Part shown: positions 27,932 through 35,847 of the stretch, one piece after another
Layout of the letters: every line of letters starts with the position of its first letter
Numbering within the stretch: the stretch's first letter is position 1
Assembly (NCBI GenBank): GCA_029098225.1
Contig: JAQXNX010000010.1
Coordinates: 186,001 to 250,000, forward strand
DNA: 64,000 nucleotides
Reading direction: 5' to 3'
From: Spirochaetales bacterium
GTDB taxonomy: Bacteria; Spirochaetota; Spirochaetia; Treponematales; Treponemataceae
Position numbers and translations under genes: made by a program
Notes under the pieces: model-generated
Told to the model about the DNA's origin: nothing
What the model saw: the letters and a program-made list of their open reading frames with translations, nothing else
The model's database searches: none

Positions 27932-27947
27932 TGTTTCACGTGGAACA
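27932..27947. promoter_or_regulatory. parS ParB-binding site 4
   Basis: TGTTTCACGTGGAACA; its reverse complement TGTTCCACGTGAAACA is the classical Bacillus-type parS sequence. It starts 12 bases after the start of the DnaA box at 27920, the same offset as at site 1. Confidence 0.8.
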
Positions 27948-28005
27948 TAATAAAAGAAATAAATAGGCTGGTTTTCATTTTATCCTACCAATTAGTAGTA
28001 ATTTT

Positions 28006-28066
28006 TTTTAAAGTACGAACGTTTGTTAGCAATTTTATATTTCTAATGAACGTTCGTACTTTAAAA
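28006..28066. repeat. long inverted repeat carrying two copies of the dispersed palindrome
   Basis: Arms 28006-28029 and 28043-28066 pair over about 23 bases with two mismatches around a 13-base A/T loop. Each arm contains GTACGAACGTT. It lies 94 bases before the dCMP deaminase gene. There is no classic T-tail; a small non-autonomous element or regulatory hairpin is possible. Confidence 0.5.
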
Positions 28067-28159
28067 TTGACAGTTTTAGGAATTATTCATTAAGTTAAAC
28101 CATATTTTTATTGTTTTTAACTTATAATTATGATAAATTATTTAAAAATGGAGTGTTAT

Positions 28160-28654
28160 ATGGCAGAAAAAATTTTCAAACGTGCAGATTATATTTCCTG
28201 GGATGAATACTTTATGGGAGTTGCCAGACTTGCAGGAATGCGTTCAAAAGATCCAAATTCGCAGGTTGGTGCCTGTATTGTTAGTGAAGATAACAAAATT
28301 CTCTCTATGGGTTATAATGGACTTCCAAGAGGCTGTTCAGATGATGAATTTCCATGGGCAAGAGAAGGCGACACTTTAGAAACAAAATATGCTTATGTAA
28401 CACATAGTGAATTAAATGCCATATTAAATTATAAAAATGGTTCACTGGAAGGCAGCAGAATATATGTTACGCTTTTTCCATGCAACGAATGTGCAAAGGC
28501 TATAATACAGGCTGGAATAAAAACAGTTATCTATGCAGATAATAAATATGATGGAACACCTTCTGTAGAAGCATCTAAAAGACTTATGAATGCTGCTGGT
28601 GTAAGATATTATCAATATCAGCCTACAGGTAAAAAACTCGAAATTTATGTATAA
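28160..28654 (+). CDS. deoxycytidylate (dCMP) deaminase
   Basis: 164 residues. It converts dCMP to dUMP for thymidylate synthesis. The zinc site is complete: HSELNAIL (His ligand and catalytic Glu) near residue 85 and PCNECAK (two Cys ligands) near 110, with the family segments DPNSQVGA and GYNGLPRGC before them. ATG at 28160 has GGAG seven bases upstream and is preferred over the frame start at 28130. It is the first gene to the right of the origin. Confidence 0.9.
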   Translation: MAEKIFKRADYISWDEYFMGVARLAGMRSKDPNSQVGACIVSEDNKILSMGYNGLPRGCSDDEFPWAREGDTLETKYAYVTHSELNAILNYKNGSLEGSRIYVTLFPCNECAKAIIQAGIKTVIYADNKYDGTPSVEASKRLMNAAGVRYYQYQPTGKKLEIYV

Positions 28655-28699
28655 TTTTTTTTATAGATAATAAGACGATTAACGGCATGGGTTTATAAG

Positions 28700-29692
28700 G
28701 TGAATTTCAAGCATTATTTAAAAATATTTTTTCTATTTTTGTTGATACTTCCTATATCAGGATGTAAATCAACAAAAATAGAAAACACACAAAATACACT
28801 AGAAAAAAATCAATCTTCAATACTTATAGAAGAAGAACTTTATTTTGATGATTTAGATTTCAAAGAATCAGAACCTCTTTATTCTCAAACAAAAATAGAT
28901 TCATTTACAGACGATTTAGAGCAGAACAAATTACAGCCTGAACAAATTACTTCAAATCAACAGCCATATAAGTACATATTTATACGACTTTATAATCCTG
29001 CCTATTTAAATCCATTTTATATTGCAAATATTCTAAAAGGCGGAATTAAGGCAACGTTGATAAATAAAGAAGATGATTACAGTCATTCAGCAATAAATTT
29101 TACACTAGATGATAATTTTTATGGATTAACTTCAGGTGGAAAATATCAGCTTGCAAGAGAATCTTGTGTGCGTCCAAAAGAAAACAAATACATGAAGCAT
29201 GGAAATCCAAAAAAATCGACTCAGGTTGTATATGCGATGAAAGTTACAGAGGAAGAGTATGAATATATTCGTGAATTTGTAAAAGTATATTACGAAAGTC
29301 CTGAAGTAAGATACAATGTCTTTTTGAATTTTCAGATAGGATTTTTTATAATTAATCGAAAATTTTTTACAGCAAAAGAAAAGAAACAGTTTGGAAATTT
29401 AAAATATCCAAAAACTACACAAAGCAAAAAAAAGCAAAGCGAATATCTTTATGTAGAAAACAATTTTATCTGCTCAACATTTTTGGCTTATGTACTTGAA
29501 AATTGTATACCAAAAATTAAAAACTGGTTTGAAGAAAAAAATATAAATTATAGATTTGTCAACGTTCCAGACTTGATATATATTCCTGGAATGACAAGAT
29601 TGTTTTCTTCTACCTGGGCTGATTATGAAGAAGCTGCAGAACAGTTTGTTAAAGAGTACCCTGAGTTTGAAGCGTATTTGAATAAAAATTAA
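28700..29692 (+). CDS. lipoprotein with NlpC/P60-like (YiiX-type) cysteine hydrolase fold
   Basis: 330 residues from a GTG start; the signal peptide ends in the lipobox ISGC. A disordered Gln/Glu/Asn stretch follows (25-85). The domain has DYSHSAINFTLDD near 130 (candidate His) and NNFICSTFLAYVLENCI near 255 (candidate Cys), the order seen in permuted papain-like NlpC/P60 relatives that cut peptides or amides in the envelope. Catalysis is not proven. It is followed 38 bases later by plsC. Confidence 0.6.
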   Translation: MNFKHYLKIFFLFLLILPISGCKSTKIENTQNTLEKNQSSILIEEELYFDDLDFKESEPLYSQTKIDSFTDDLEQNKLQPEQITSNQQPYKYIFIRLYNPAYLNPFYIANILKGGIKATLINKEDDYSHSAINFTLDDNFYGLTSGGKYQLARESCVRPKENKYMKHGNPKKSTQVVYAMKVTEEEYEYIREFVKVYYESPEVRYNVFLNFQIGFFIINRKFFTAKEKKQFGNLKYPKTTQSKKKQSEYLYVENNFICSTFLAYVLENCIPKIKNWFEEKNINYRFVNVPDLIYIPGMTRLFSSTWADYEEAAEQFVKEYPEFEAYLNKN

Positions 29693-29730
29693 AAAAATGA
29701 TATTATACTTTGTTTTATTAGTGTAAGAAA

Positions 29731-30462
29731 ATGACAAAGAGTACTTCAATAATAATTAAGGCTGTTTCAAAAAATTTCTGGAATATTATGCGCTTCTATC
29801 CAAAGATGATTTATATGGCAAATCATCAGAAAAAATATTCTTCAGATGAACGTTACTCTTATTGTTTAAAATTAATTAAGATGTTAATTGATACCTGCAA
29901 TATAAAGATAAATGCTTACGGGCTGGAAAATATTCCAGAAAACGATGGAGTTTATCTTTGTTCAAATCATCAGGAAAAATTTGATCCGCTTGCAATCTGG
30001 TATTCTTTTCCACGTAAAATAGGTGTTATTCTAAATGACAAAGCATGTCATAGACCATTCATACGGGAAGTAACATATCTCATTAAATCTCGCAGATTAA
30101 TTCATTCAGATATGCATTCTATTCTGACTAGTTTTAAAGAAATTACAGAAGATTTAATTAAAAAAGAAAACTATATGATTTTTCCGGAAGGAGATTATGA
30201 AACAGAAACAAACAAGCTGTCATCATTTCATTCTGGATGTTTTAAAAGTCCGCAGAAAGCAAAATGTCCTATTTTACCTGTAGTTTTGGTTGATTCATAT
30301 AGAATTTTTGATAAAGGGTATAAAACAACAAAACCCATTCAAGTTCATTATTTAAAACCTATTATGCCGGAAGAATTGGAAGGATTAACAACAGCAGAAA
30401 TTTCTAAACTTGTTAAATCAAAAATTCAGAATAAGATAGACGAATTAGAAAAAGTCAGTTGA
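29731..30462 (+). CDS. 1-acyl-sn-glycerol-3-phosphate acyltransferase-like (PlsC family)
   Basis: 243 residues. The HX4D motif is present as SNHQEKFDPL near residue 76, and the substrate-binding FPEGDYE near 150, followed by KAKCPILPVVLVDSY. These mark glycerolipid acyltransferases that make phosphatidic acid from lysophosphatidic acid at the membrane. It could also act on another lysolipid. TATTATAC lies about 25 bases before the start. Confidence 0.82.
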   Translation: MTKSTSIIIKAVSKNFWNIMRFYPKMIYMANHQKKYSSDERYSYCLKLIKMLIDTCNIKINAYGLENIPENDGVYLCSNHQEKFDPLAIWYSFPRKIGVILNDKACHRPFIREVTYLIKSRRLIHSDMHSILTSFKEITEDLIKKENYMIFPEGDYETETNKLSSFHSGCFKSPQKAKCPILPVVLVDSYRIFDKGYKTTKPIQVHYLKPIMPEELEGLTTAEISKLVKSKIQNKIDELEKVS

Positions 30463-30503
30463 ACTAAATAATAAAAGACTAACTAACGGTAGGTAGTAAA
30501 TAA

Positions 30504-31286
30504 ATGATTATTGATTTTCATACACATATTTATCCATGCAAGATTGCTGCAAAAGCAGCAAAAGCTATCGGAGATTTTTATAATGCACCAATGGTTTATA
30601 ATGGTCTTGTAGAAGAGCTGTTGAAAAGTGGAGCAAAAATTGGTGTAGATAAATATGTTGTTCATTCAGCTGCTTCTACTCCTTCTCAAGTAGAACCTGT
30701 AAATAATTTTATTCATTCGCAGGTTCTTGAACATTCAGAATTTATTGGTTATGGAACAATGCATCCTGCTTATGAAAATTTTGAAGCTGAATTAAATAGA
30801 ATAAAAGAGATAGGTTTACGCGGTGTAAAGTTTCATTGTGACTTTCAAAAGTTTCAGGCCGATTGCAGCGAAATGGATCCAATTTATGAAATATGTTCAA
30901 ATTTAAAACTACCAGTTATTTTTCATGCCGGCGATTCACGTTATGATTTTTCAGGTCCAAAAAGAATTTCGAATGTATTAGCAAAACATCCTGATCTTAC
31001 TGTTATTGCTGCTCATTTTGGTGGATATACAGAGTGGGATAAAGCCTGCGAATATCTTGTTGGAAAAAATGTTTATTTTGATACTTCAAGTACATTGTGG
31101 AAGCTTCCGTTAGAAAAGGCTAACATGATGATTAAAAAGCATGGATATGAAAAAATTTTGTTTGGTTCAGATTTCCCAATGTGGGATCATGCAGATGAAC
31201 TTTCGCGGTTTAACATGCTTGATTTAAATGAACAAGAACGAAAAGCTGTTCTTGGCGAAAATGCAGCCAGACTTCTGGGAATTTAA
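30504..31286 (+). CDS. amidohydrolase family 2 metal-dependent hydrolase
   Basis: 260 residues of a TIM-barrel amidohydrolase: DFHTHIYP at the N terminus (two metal His ligands), FHAGDSR near 140, AAHFGGYTEWD near 170, and LFGSDFPMWDH near 220 with the conserved metal-binding Asp. Family members include decarboxylases and lactonases; the substrate is unknown. A degenerate copy of the dispersed palindrome, ending GGTAGGTAGT (to 30497), lies just before the ATG and may provide its ribosome-binding purines. Confidence 0.8.
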   Translation: MIIDFHTHIYPCKIAAKAAKAIGDFYNAPMVYNGLVEELLKSGAKIGVDKYVVHSAASTPSQVEPVNNFIHSQVLEHSEFIGYGTMHPAYENFEAELNRIKEIGLRGVKFHCDFQKFQADCSEMDPIYEICSNLKLPVIFHAGDSRYDFSGPKRISNVLAKHPDLTVIAAHFGGYTEWDKACEYLVGKNVYFDTSSTLWKLPLEKANMMIKKHGYEKILFGSDFPMWDHADELSRFNMLDLNEQERKAVLGENAARLLGI

Positions 31287-31397
31287 TTAATTTTAATAGA
31301 ATAATAGTATTCTCGGATTTTTTTTCCTTGAAAAAATGAGTTTTTCTGTTATCATTTAAATAGAAACTTAAAACGAACACTTTTGAGGTATGTAAAA

Positions 31398-32318
31398 ATG
31401 AGATTAGTAACTAGATCAGATTTTGATGGACTTGCCTGCGGAGCATTATTGCTTGAAGCTGGAATTATTGACAGTTGGATGTTTGCTCATCCAAAAGATT
31501 TGCAGGATGGTTTAATTCCAATTAACGAGAATGATTGTCTGGCTAATGTTCCTTTTGTTCCTGGATGCGGACTTTGGTTTGATCATCATTCAAGTGAATT
31601 TGAGAGAAATGAACTTAAGGGAAAATACAAAGGAGAAAGTCGTATAACTCCATCTTGTGCAAGAATCATTTATGAATACTATGGTGGTAAAGAAAAATTC
31701 CCTAACTTTGATGATTTAATGGTTGCTGTAGATAAAGTCGATTCAGGAAATCTCACAATTGATGAAATTCAAAATCCTCAGGGTTGGATACTTGTAGGTT
31801 TCTTGATGGATCCTAGAACCGGACTTGGACGCTGGCGTGAATTTACTGTTCCAAATTATGCATTAATGGAAAAACTTATGGTTGCATGTCGCGATAAATC
31901 TACAGATGAAATTCTTGCCATGCCTGATGTTCGTGAAAGAATTGAGGTTTATAAAGAGCAGACAGAAAAATTTAAGGATATGGTAAAGACTCACACTATA
32001 ACCGAAGGAAATTTAATCATATCGGATTTGCGAGGTGTTGATCCTATTTACACTGGAAATCGATTTATGATTTACAGTATGTATCCTGAACAGAATATTT
32101 CTGCATGGATAGTAAGCGGTAAAGGTGGAGAAGGCTGTTCTGCTGCAGTAGGTTACAGTATTCTGAATAAAACCTGTAAAGTTAATGTTGGAAGTCTTAT
32201 GTTAAAATACGGCGGTGGAGGACATGAGAAAGTTGGAACTTGTCAGTTCTCTAAAGATAAGATGGATACAGAGTTACCAAAACTGATAGAAGAGTTAAAG
32301 GATTTGGCAAATAAATAA
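31398..32318 (+). CDS. DHH/DHHA1-family phosphoesterase
   Basis: 306 residues. SDFDGLACGALL at the N terminus, WFDHHSSEFER near 65 (the DHH motif), a central AVDKVDSGN segment, and the C-terminal YGGGGHEKVGTCQF (DHHA1 GGGH) are all present. The superfamily includes exopolyphosphatases, oligoribonucleases and cyclic-dinucleotide phosphodiesterases; which one cannot be read. ATG at 31398 follows GAGG and is preferred over an in-frame TTG at 31383. A strong terminator follows. Confidence 0.8.
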   Translation: MRLVTRSDFDGLACGALLLEAGIIDSWMFAHPKDLQDGLIPINENDCLANVPFVPGCGLWFDHHSSEFERNELKGKYKGESRITPSCARIIYEYYGGKEKFPNFDDLMVAVDKVDSGNLTIDEIQNPQGWILVGFLMDPRTGLGRWREFTVPNYALMEKLMVACRDKSTDEILAMPDVRERIEVYKEQTEKFKDMVKTHTITEGNLIISDLRGVDPIYTGNRFMIYSMYPEQNISAWIVSGKGGEGCSAAVGYSILNKTCKVNVGSLMLKYGGGGHEKVGTCQFSKDKMDTELPKLIEELKDLANK

Positions 32319-32332
32319 AAAACTGATACAAT

Positions 32333-32366
32333 TAGCGGACTGAAAAAAACAGTCCGCTATTTTTTT
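32333..32366 (+). terminator. intrinsic terminator after the DHH gene
   Basis: TAGCGGACTG (32333-32342), a loop of seven A, CAGTCCGCTA (32350-32359), then seven T. Perfect ten-base stem. Confidence 0.9.
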
Positions 32367-32404
32367 GAGCATTTTTTTTCGAAGCAAAAAATAGGTACAC
32401 AAAA

Positions 32405-33181
32405 GTGAAAAATAATTGTATTGGTTCAAAATCAAGAGTTTTTTTAGAGGGAATTAGAGATGGAATTCCTATAGGACTTGGATATTTTGCTGTTTCATTT
32501 TCTTTAGGAATACTTGCCAGAAAAGCCGGATTAAATCCTTTTCAGGGATTTATAGCAAGTTTGCTAAATATGGCTTCTGCTGGAGAAAAAGCCTTATTTG
32601 ATTGTATTGAGTCAGGGGCTGCCTGGTTTGAAATTGCATTTATTACTCTTATTATTAATGCACGTTATCTATTAATGAGTTGTGCACTATCTCAAAAATT
32701 TGATGAAAAAACACCTTTTATATACAGATTTATTTTAGGTTTTCAGATTACAGATGAATTATTTGGAATTTCAATTGCACGAAAAGGAAAAATTCAACTT
32801 GCATATAATAATGGTGCTTATATAGTTGCAGGATTATTATGGAGTATTGGAACTTCCTGTGGAATTGTAGTGGGCAATATTCTTCCTGTAAGAATTGTAA
32901 GTGCGCTTTCTGTAGCTCTTTATGGAATGTTTATTGCAATAATTATTCCGCCTGCAAAAAAGAATGTTGTTTTACTTATAACAGTCATTCTTAGTTTTTT
33001 AGTTAGCTATGCAGCTTCTGTTTTGCCTTACATTAAAAATATTTCTATAGGAACAAGAACTATTATATTAACAGTTTTAATTTCTTCTATCGTTGCAGTA
33101 ATTAAGCCTGTGAAAGATGATTATGAAACTAACGAACGTTCATTAGATAACAAAGCAAAGGAGGATGAAAAAGATTTGTAA
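32405..33181 (+). CDS. azlC: AzlC-family branched-chain amino acid exporter, large subunit
   Basis: 258 residues from a GTG start with eight or so membrane helices and the AzlC hallmarks GIPIGLGYFAVSFSLGILA near 18 and FITLIINARYLLMS near 85. With the small AzlD partner it exports branched-chain amino acids. Nucleotides 33128-33147 are a near-complete copy of the dispersed palindrome and encode TNERSLD in the hydrophilic C-terminal tail, where an added segment would be tolerated. Confidence 0.85.
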   Translation: MKNNCIGSKSRVFLEGIRDGIPIGLGYFAVSFSLGILARKAGLNPFQGFIASLLNMASAGEKALFDCIESGAAWFEIAFITLIINARYLLMSCALSQKFDEKTPFIYRFILGFQITDELFGISIARKGKIQLAYNNGAYIVAGLLWSIGTSCGIVVGNILPVRIVSALSVALYGMFIAIIIPPAKKNVVLLITVILSFLVSYAASVLPYIKNISIGTRTIILTVLISSIVAVIKPVKDDYETNERSLDNKAKEDEKDL

Positions 33182-33188
33182 TTCTTAA

Positions 33189-33515
33189 ATGAATTTAAAG
33201 TCTAAGAAAAATATGTACATTTATATTTCTATTTTTGTTGCATTTGCTGTTTCATATTTAATTAGAACACTTCCTTTAACACTAATAAAAAAACCGATAA
33301 AGAATAAATTTATTAAGTCATTTTTATACTATGTACCATATGTAACACTTTCAGTAATGACATTTCCGGCAATCATAGAAGCAACACAAAGTCCGCTTTC
33401 CGGTCTGATTGCATTTGCGGTTGGAATAATTCTGGCAATAATTGGTGCCGGGCTTTTTCCTGTAGCTTGTGCCTGTTGTCTTGTTGTTTTTATTTCCGAA
33501 TTTTTTTTAGTTTAA
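33189..33515 (+). CDS. azlD: AzlD-family branched-chain amino acid exporter, small subunit
   Basis: 108 residues, four membrane helices, with the family segments YLIRTLPLTLIKKP and YVTLSVMTFPAII. It starts eight bases after azlC, as usual for this pair. Confidence 0.85.
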   Translation: MNLKSKKNMYIYISIFVAFAVSYLIRTLPLTLIKKPIKNKFIKSFLYYVPYVTLSVMTFPAIIEATQSPLSGLIAFAVGIILAIIGAGLFPVACACCLVVFISEFFLV

Positions 33516-33525
33516 GGAATTACGA

Positions 33526-34194
33526 TTGGAAAAGTTTAAATATTTATTATTTGATTTAGATGGAACATTAACTGATTCAATGCCTGGAATTAAAAATTCT
33601 TTTAAATATGCATTTAAAGAAATGAATGAAAAAATTCCTGATGATTCTATTCTTTCTACATTTATTGGTCCTCCGCTTTTTGATACTTTTACAAACTTAT
33701 GTGGTTTTAATAAAGAGAAGGCTGATATTGCTATAAAAAAATATCGTGAATATTATCAGCAGAAAGGAATTTATGAAAATTCAGTTTATGATGGGATTCC
33801 TGAGCTTTTAGAAGGCTTAAAAAAATATGGGAAAAAATTATATGTTGCAACATCTAAGCCGGAAATTTTTTCTATAAAAATATTAGAGCATTTTAATCTT
33901 GATAAATATTTTGAAAAAATTTGTGGAAGTAATGCGGATGAAAGTCGCGGAAATAAAGATGAAGTGATTAGATATGCTATAAAATGTATAGAAAATAAAA
34001 CAGACAGTCATTTAGAATTAAATACAATTCTAATGATTGGAGATAGAAAACATGACATCATTGGTGCGAAAAAAAATAATATTCAAAGCTGCGGAATTCT
34101 TTTTGGGTATGGTAATTATTCTGAATTAAAAGAACATGGAGCAGATTATATAGCAGAAGATATTGAAAAATTAAAAAAAATTTGTGTCTTGTAA
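33526..34194 (+). CDS. HAD-superfamily phosphatase (phosphoglycolate phosphatase-like)
   Basis: 222 residues. Motif I is FDLDGTLTDS, with cap segment LSTFIGPPL, motif II VATSKPE, and motif IV MIGDRKHDIIGAKKNN. This is the Gph/PpaX-like branch, which removes phosphate from phosphoglycolate, pyrophosphate or sugar phosphates. A TTG start at 33526 has AAGGA seven bases upstream. It is in a run with azlCD and the M15 peptidase. Confidence 0.82.
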   Translation: MEKFKYLLFDLDGTLTDSMPGIKNSFKYAFKEMNEKIPDDSILSTFIGPPLFDTFTNLCGFNKEKADIAIKKYREYYQQKGIYENSVYDGIPELLEGLKKYGKKLYVATSKPEIFSIKILEHFNLDKYFEKICGSNADESRGNKDEVIRYAIKCIENKTDSHLELNTILMIGDRKHDIIGAKKNNIQSCGILFGYGNYSELKEHGADYIAEDIEKLKKICVL

Positions 34195-34206
34195 TAAAAG
34201 GAAATT

Positions 34207-35154
34207 ATGAAGCTTAAAAAAATATTTTTGACATTGTGTTTATTCTCTGGATTGATTTCTTTATTATCTGGGCAAACTGCAAATTTAGAAAAATATGAAT
34301 CAACAATAGCAAATCCATATATTGGAATTGGTTATTTGAAATTTTTTGAAAAAGCATATCCAGATTTAACATTTTCAAAAAAATATGATATTCAAAATGA
34401 AGACTGGATAATTACAGTAAAAGTTCCTGATTCGCCAGATGATAAAGATGGAGAAGGTAGAAGTGAAGAATTTTATTGGGCAAACGGAAGCTTTCTTCCA
34501 GAAGCAGAATTGGTAAATAAAGATAATTACTGGTCTCTTTTATATTCTTATTCAAAAGAACTTGCAGATCCAGAAAAATACACAGATGAAGAAAAGGAAG
34601 TTATAAGAGAATTCAGTTCAAAAGAGAATCGTGAAAATGGCTCAGGAACTCCAATGTTTCTTTTTGATTTTATTTATGAATCAAATTCCAGAAGAAGCTT
34701 GGAAACTCACATAAAGCGAATTTCTTTTTTAGGTGTAAAAACAAATATTCATGAAAGAATAAAAAAACCTCTTGAAATAATAGATCAAAAAATCAGAGAG
34801 TTATCTTTAATAGATTCAGAAGTTAGAGATTTTCTTTATCAGATAAAATCTGCAGATGGATATTTATGGAGAATTATTGACGGAACAAACAGAAAATCAT
34901 TTCATAGTCTTGGGCTGGCTATAGATGTGCTCCCAAAAAATTTAGGAAGAAAACAAATTTTCTGGAGCTGGGCAAAAGATAAATATCCTAACGACTGGAT
35001 GTTAGTTCCTTTAAAAGAAAGATGGATTCCTCCGCAGAAGGTAATTGAAGTATTTGAAGAGAACGGATTTATCTGGGGTGGAAAATGGATAATTTATGAT
35101 AATATGCATTTTGAATATCATCCGGAATTAATTGAATATAATTTTAATAGATAA
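34207..35154 (+). CDS. exported M15 (VanY-type) D-Ala-D-Ala carboxypeptidase-like protein
   Basis: 315 residues with a signal peptide ending LSG near residue 22. The C-terminal peptidase has SFHSLGLAIDVLPKN (zinc His and Asp) near 235 and a final DNMHFEYHPEL (zinc His), the M15 arrangement. The family trims peptidoglycan stem peptides. The N-terminal ~200 residues are not recognised. Confidence 0.75.
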   Translation: MKLKKIFLTLCLFSGLISLLSGQTANLEKYESTIANPYIGIGYLKFFEKAYPDLTFSKKYDIQNEDWIITVKVPDSPDDKDGEGRSEEFYWANGSFLPEAELVNKDNYWSLLYSYSKELADPEKYTDEEKEVIREFSSKENRENGSGTPMFLFDFIYESNSRRSLETHIKRISFLGVKTNIHERIKKPLEIIDQKIRELSLIDSEVRDFLYQIKSADGYLWRIIDGTNRKSFHSLGLAIDVLPKNLGRKQIFWSWAKDKYPNDWMLVPLKERWIPPQKVIEVFEENGFIWGGKWIIYDNMHFEYHPELIEYNFNR

Positions 35155-35168
35155 TATAAAATTTTAAT

Positions 35169-35197
35169 TTGAGCACTTATTTTGCGAAGCAAAAAAA
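35169..35197. repeat. short intergenic TTTTGCGAAGCAAAA hairpin
   Basis: TTTTGC/GCAAAA around GAA, preceded by GAGCAC. Related copies lie at 32366-32391, 18685-18702 (GCAA loop) and 45511-45532. It may act as a terminator for either convergent gene here. Confidence 0.45.
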
Positions 35198-35231
35198 TGC
35201 GTGAATCAAACAATGACATTTACGACATTGT

Positions 35232-35834
35232 TTAATTTTCATTTATAAGTTCATATTTATAATTTCTTAAGTAATTTATAATTATAATTCCTTTTTTAGA
35301 AATTTGAATTTCTTCAATTAATTTTGAGCCATCATAAATAAATCTTTTTTCTGAATTGTCTTTTTCATTTATTTCAGAATAAAAAATTAATTTTGAATTT
35401 TTATAATTTTGAGAAAGAGCATTTATGTCATAATATGCATTTTGAATATCTGCAATTATATATTCGCCTGGTAAAGAAGCAGGAAAGAAAGCAGAATCAA
35501 AAATTACATTATTTTCATTAAAGGAAACATTTCCCATGTCGGTTCCAAAATCATTGAATAAAGAAAGACTTATTGCTTTTGAATCTATTTGTGAATATAT
35601 GAGTAAAGAAAAAGTCTGTTTGTCAAAATTACCCTGCAATAATTGAAGTGAATCAACTATGCTTGAATTATATGCTGGATGAAGTAGAAATATTTTTTTT
35701 GAATCTGTAATGTAAACAGGTTTTAAATTTTTACAAGTAACTGGAAAATCATTTTGAGGTTTTGATGCGCAAGAAAAAATAAAAATTGTGAAAATAGAAA
35801 GAAATATAAATTTAAGGATTTTATTTATTTTCAT
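35232..35834 (-). CDS. ApeN-like (DUF3261-like) lipoprotein
   Basis: 200 residues; the signal peptide ends in the lipobox IFSC. The remainder is a beta-rich domain ending YLRNYKYELI, with LPGEYIIADIQNAYYDINAL near 135. Position (last gene, after an MMPL exporter) and pattern match the DUF3261 lipoprotein that closes aryl-polyene clusters; the family call is by pattern and context only. GGAG precedes the ATG. It probably works with LolA and the exporter in moving the lipid product to the outer membrane. Confidence 0.6.
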   Translation of the reverse strand: MKINKILKFIFLSIFTIFIFSCASKPQNDFPVTCKNLKPVYITDSKKIFLLHPAYNSSIVDSLQLLQGNFDKQTFSLLIYSQIDSKAISLSLFNDFGTDMGNVSFNENNVIFDSAFFPASLPGEYIIADIQNAYYDINALSQNYKNSKLIFYSEINEKDNSEKRFIYDGSKLIEEIQISKKGIIIINYLRNYKYELINEN

Positions 35835-35847
35835 TTTGCACTCCGGT

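Larger units (their letters stand above)
26932..27947. other. oriC second region: DnaA-box clusters and parS sites
   Basis: This ~1.5 kb non-coding stretch (26663-28159) is extremely AT-rich. It has exact TTATCCACA boxes at 26947-26955, 27000-27008, 27900-27908 and 27920-27928, TTTTCCACA at 26980-26988, and four parS-like 16-mers. A 26-base sequence is repeated directly at 26932-26957 and 27905-27930. A 93-codon frame across 27812-28093 is not a gene: it crosses boxes and a parS site and lacks a start signal. With the trio element upstream of gyrA it makes a bipartite origin. Confidence 0.75.

Noticed and set aside
28006..28066. Insertion-sequence terminal repeats
   Set aside because: There is only a 13-base loop between the arms and no transposase gene anywhere in the window.
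27812..28093. 93-codon plus-strand reading frame in the origin region
   Set aside because: It runs across two DnaA boxes, a parS site and half of the inverted repeat, has no ribosome-binding site, and its peptide resembles no protein.
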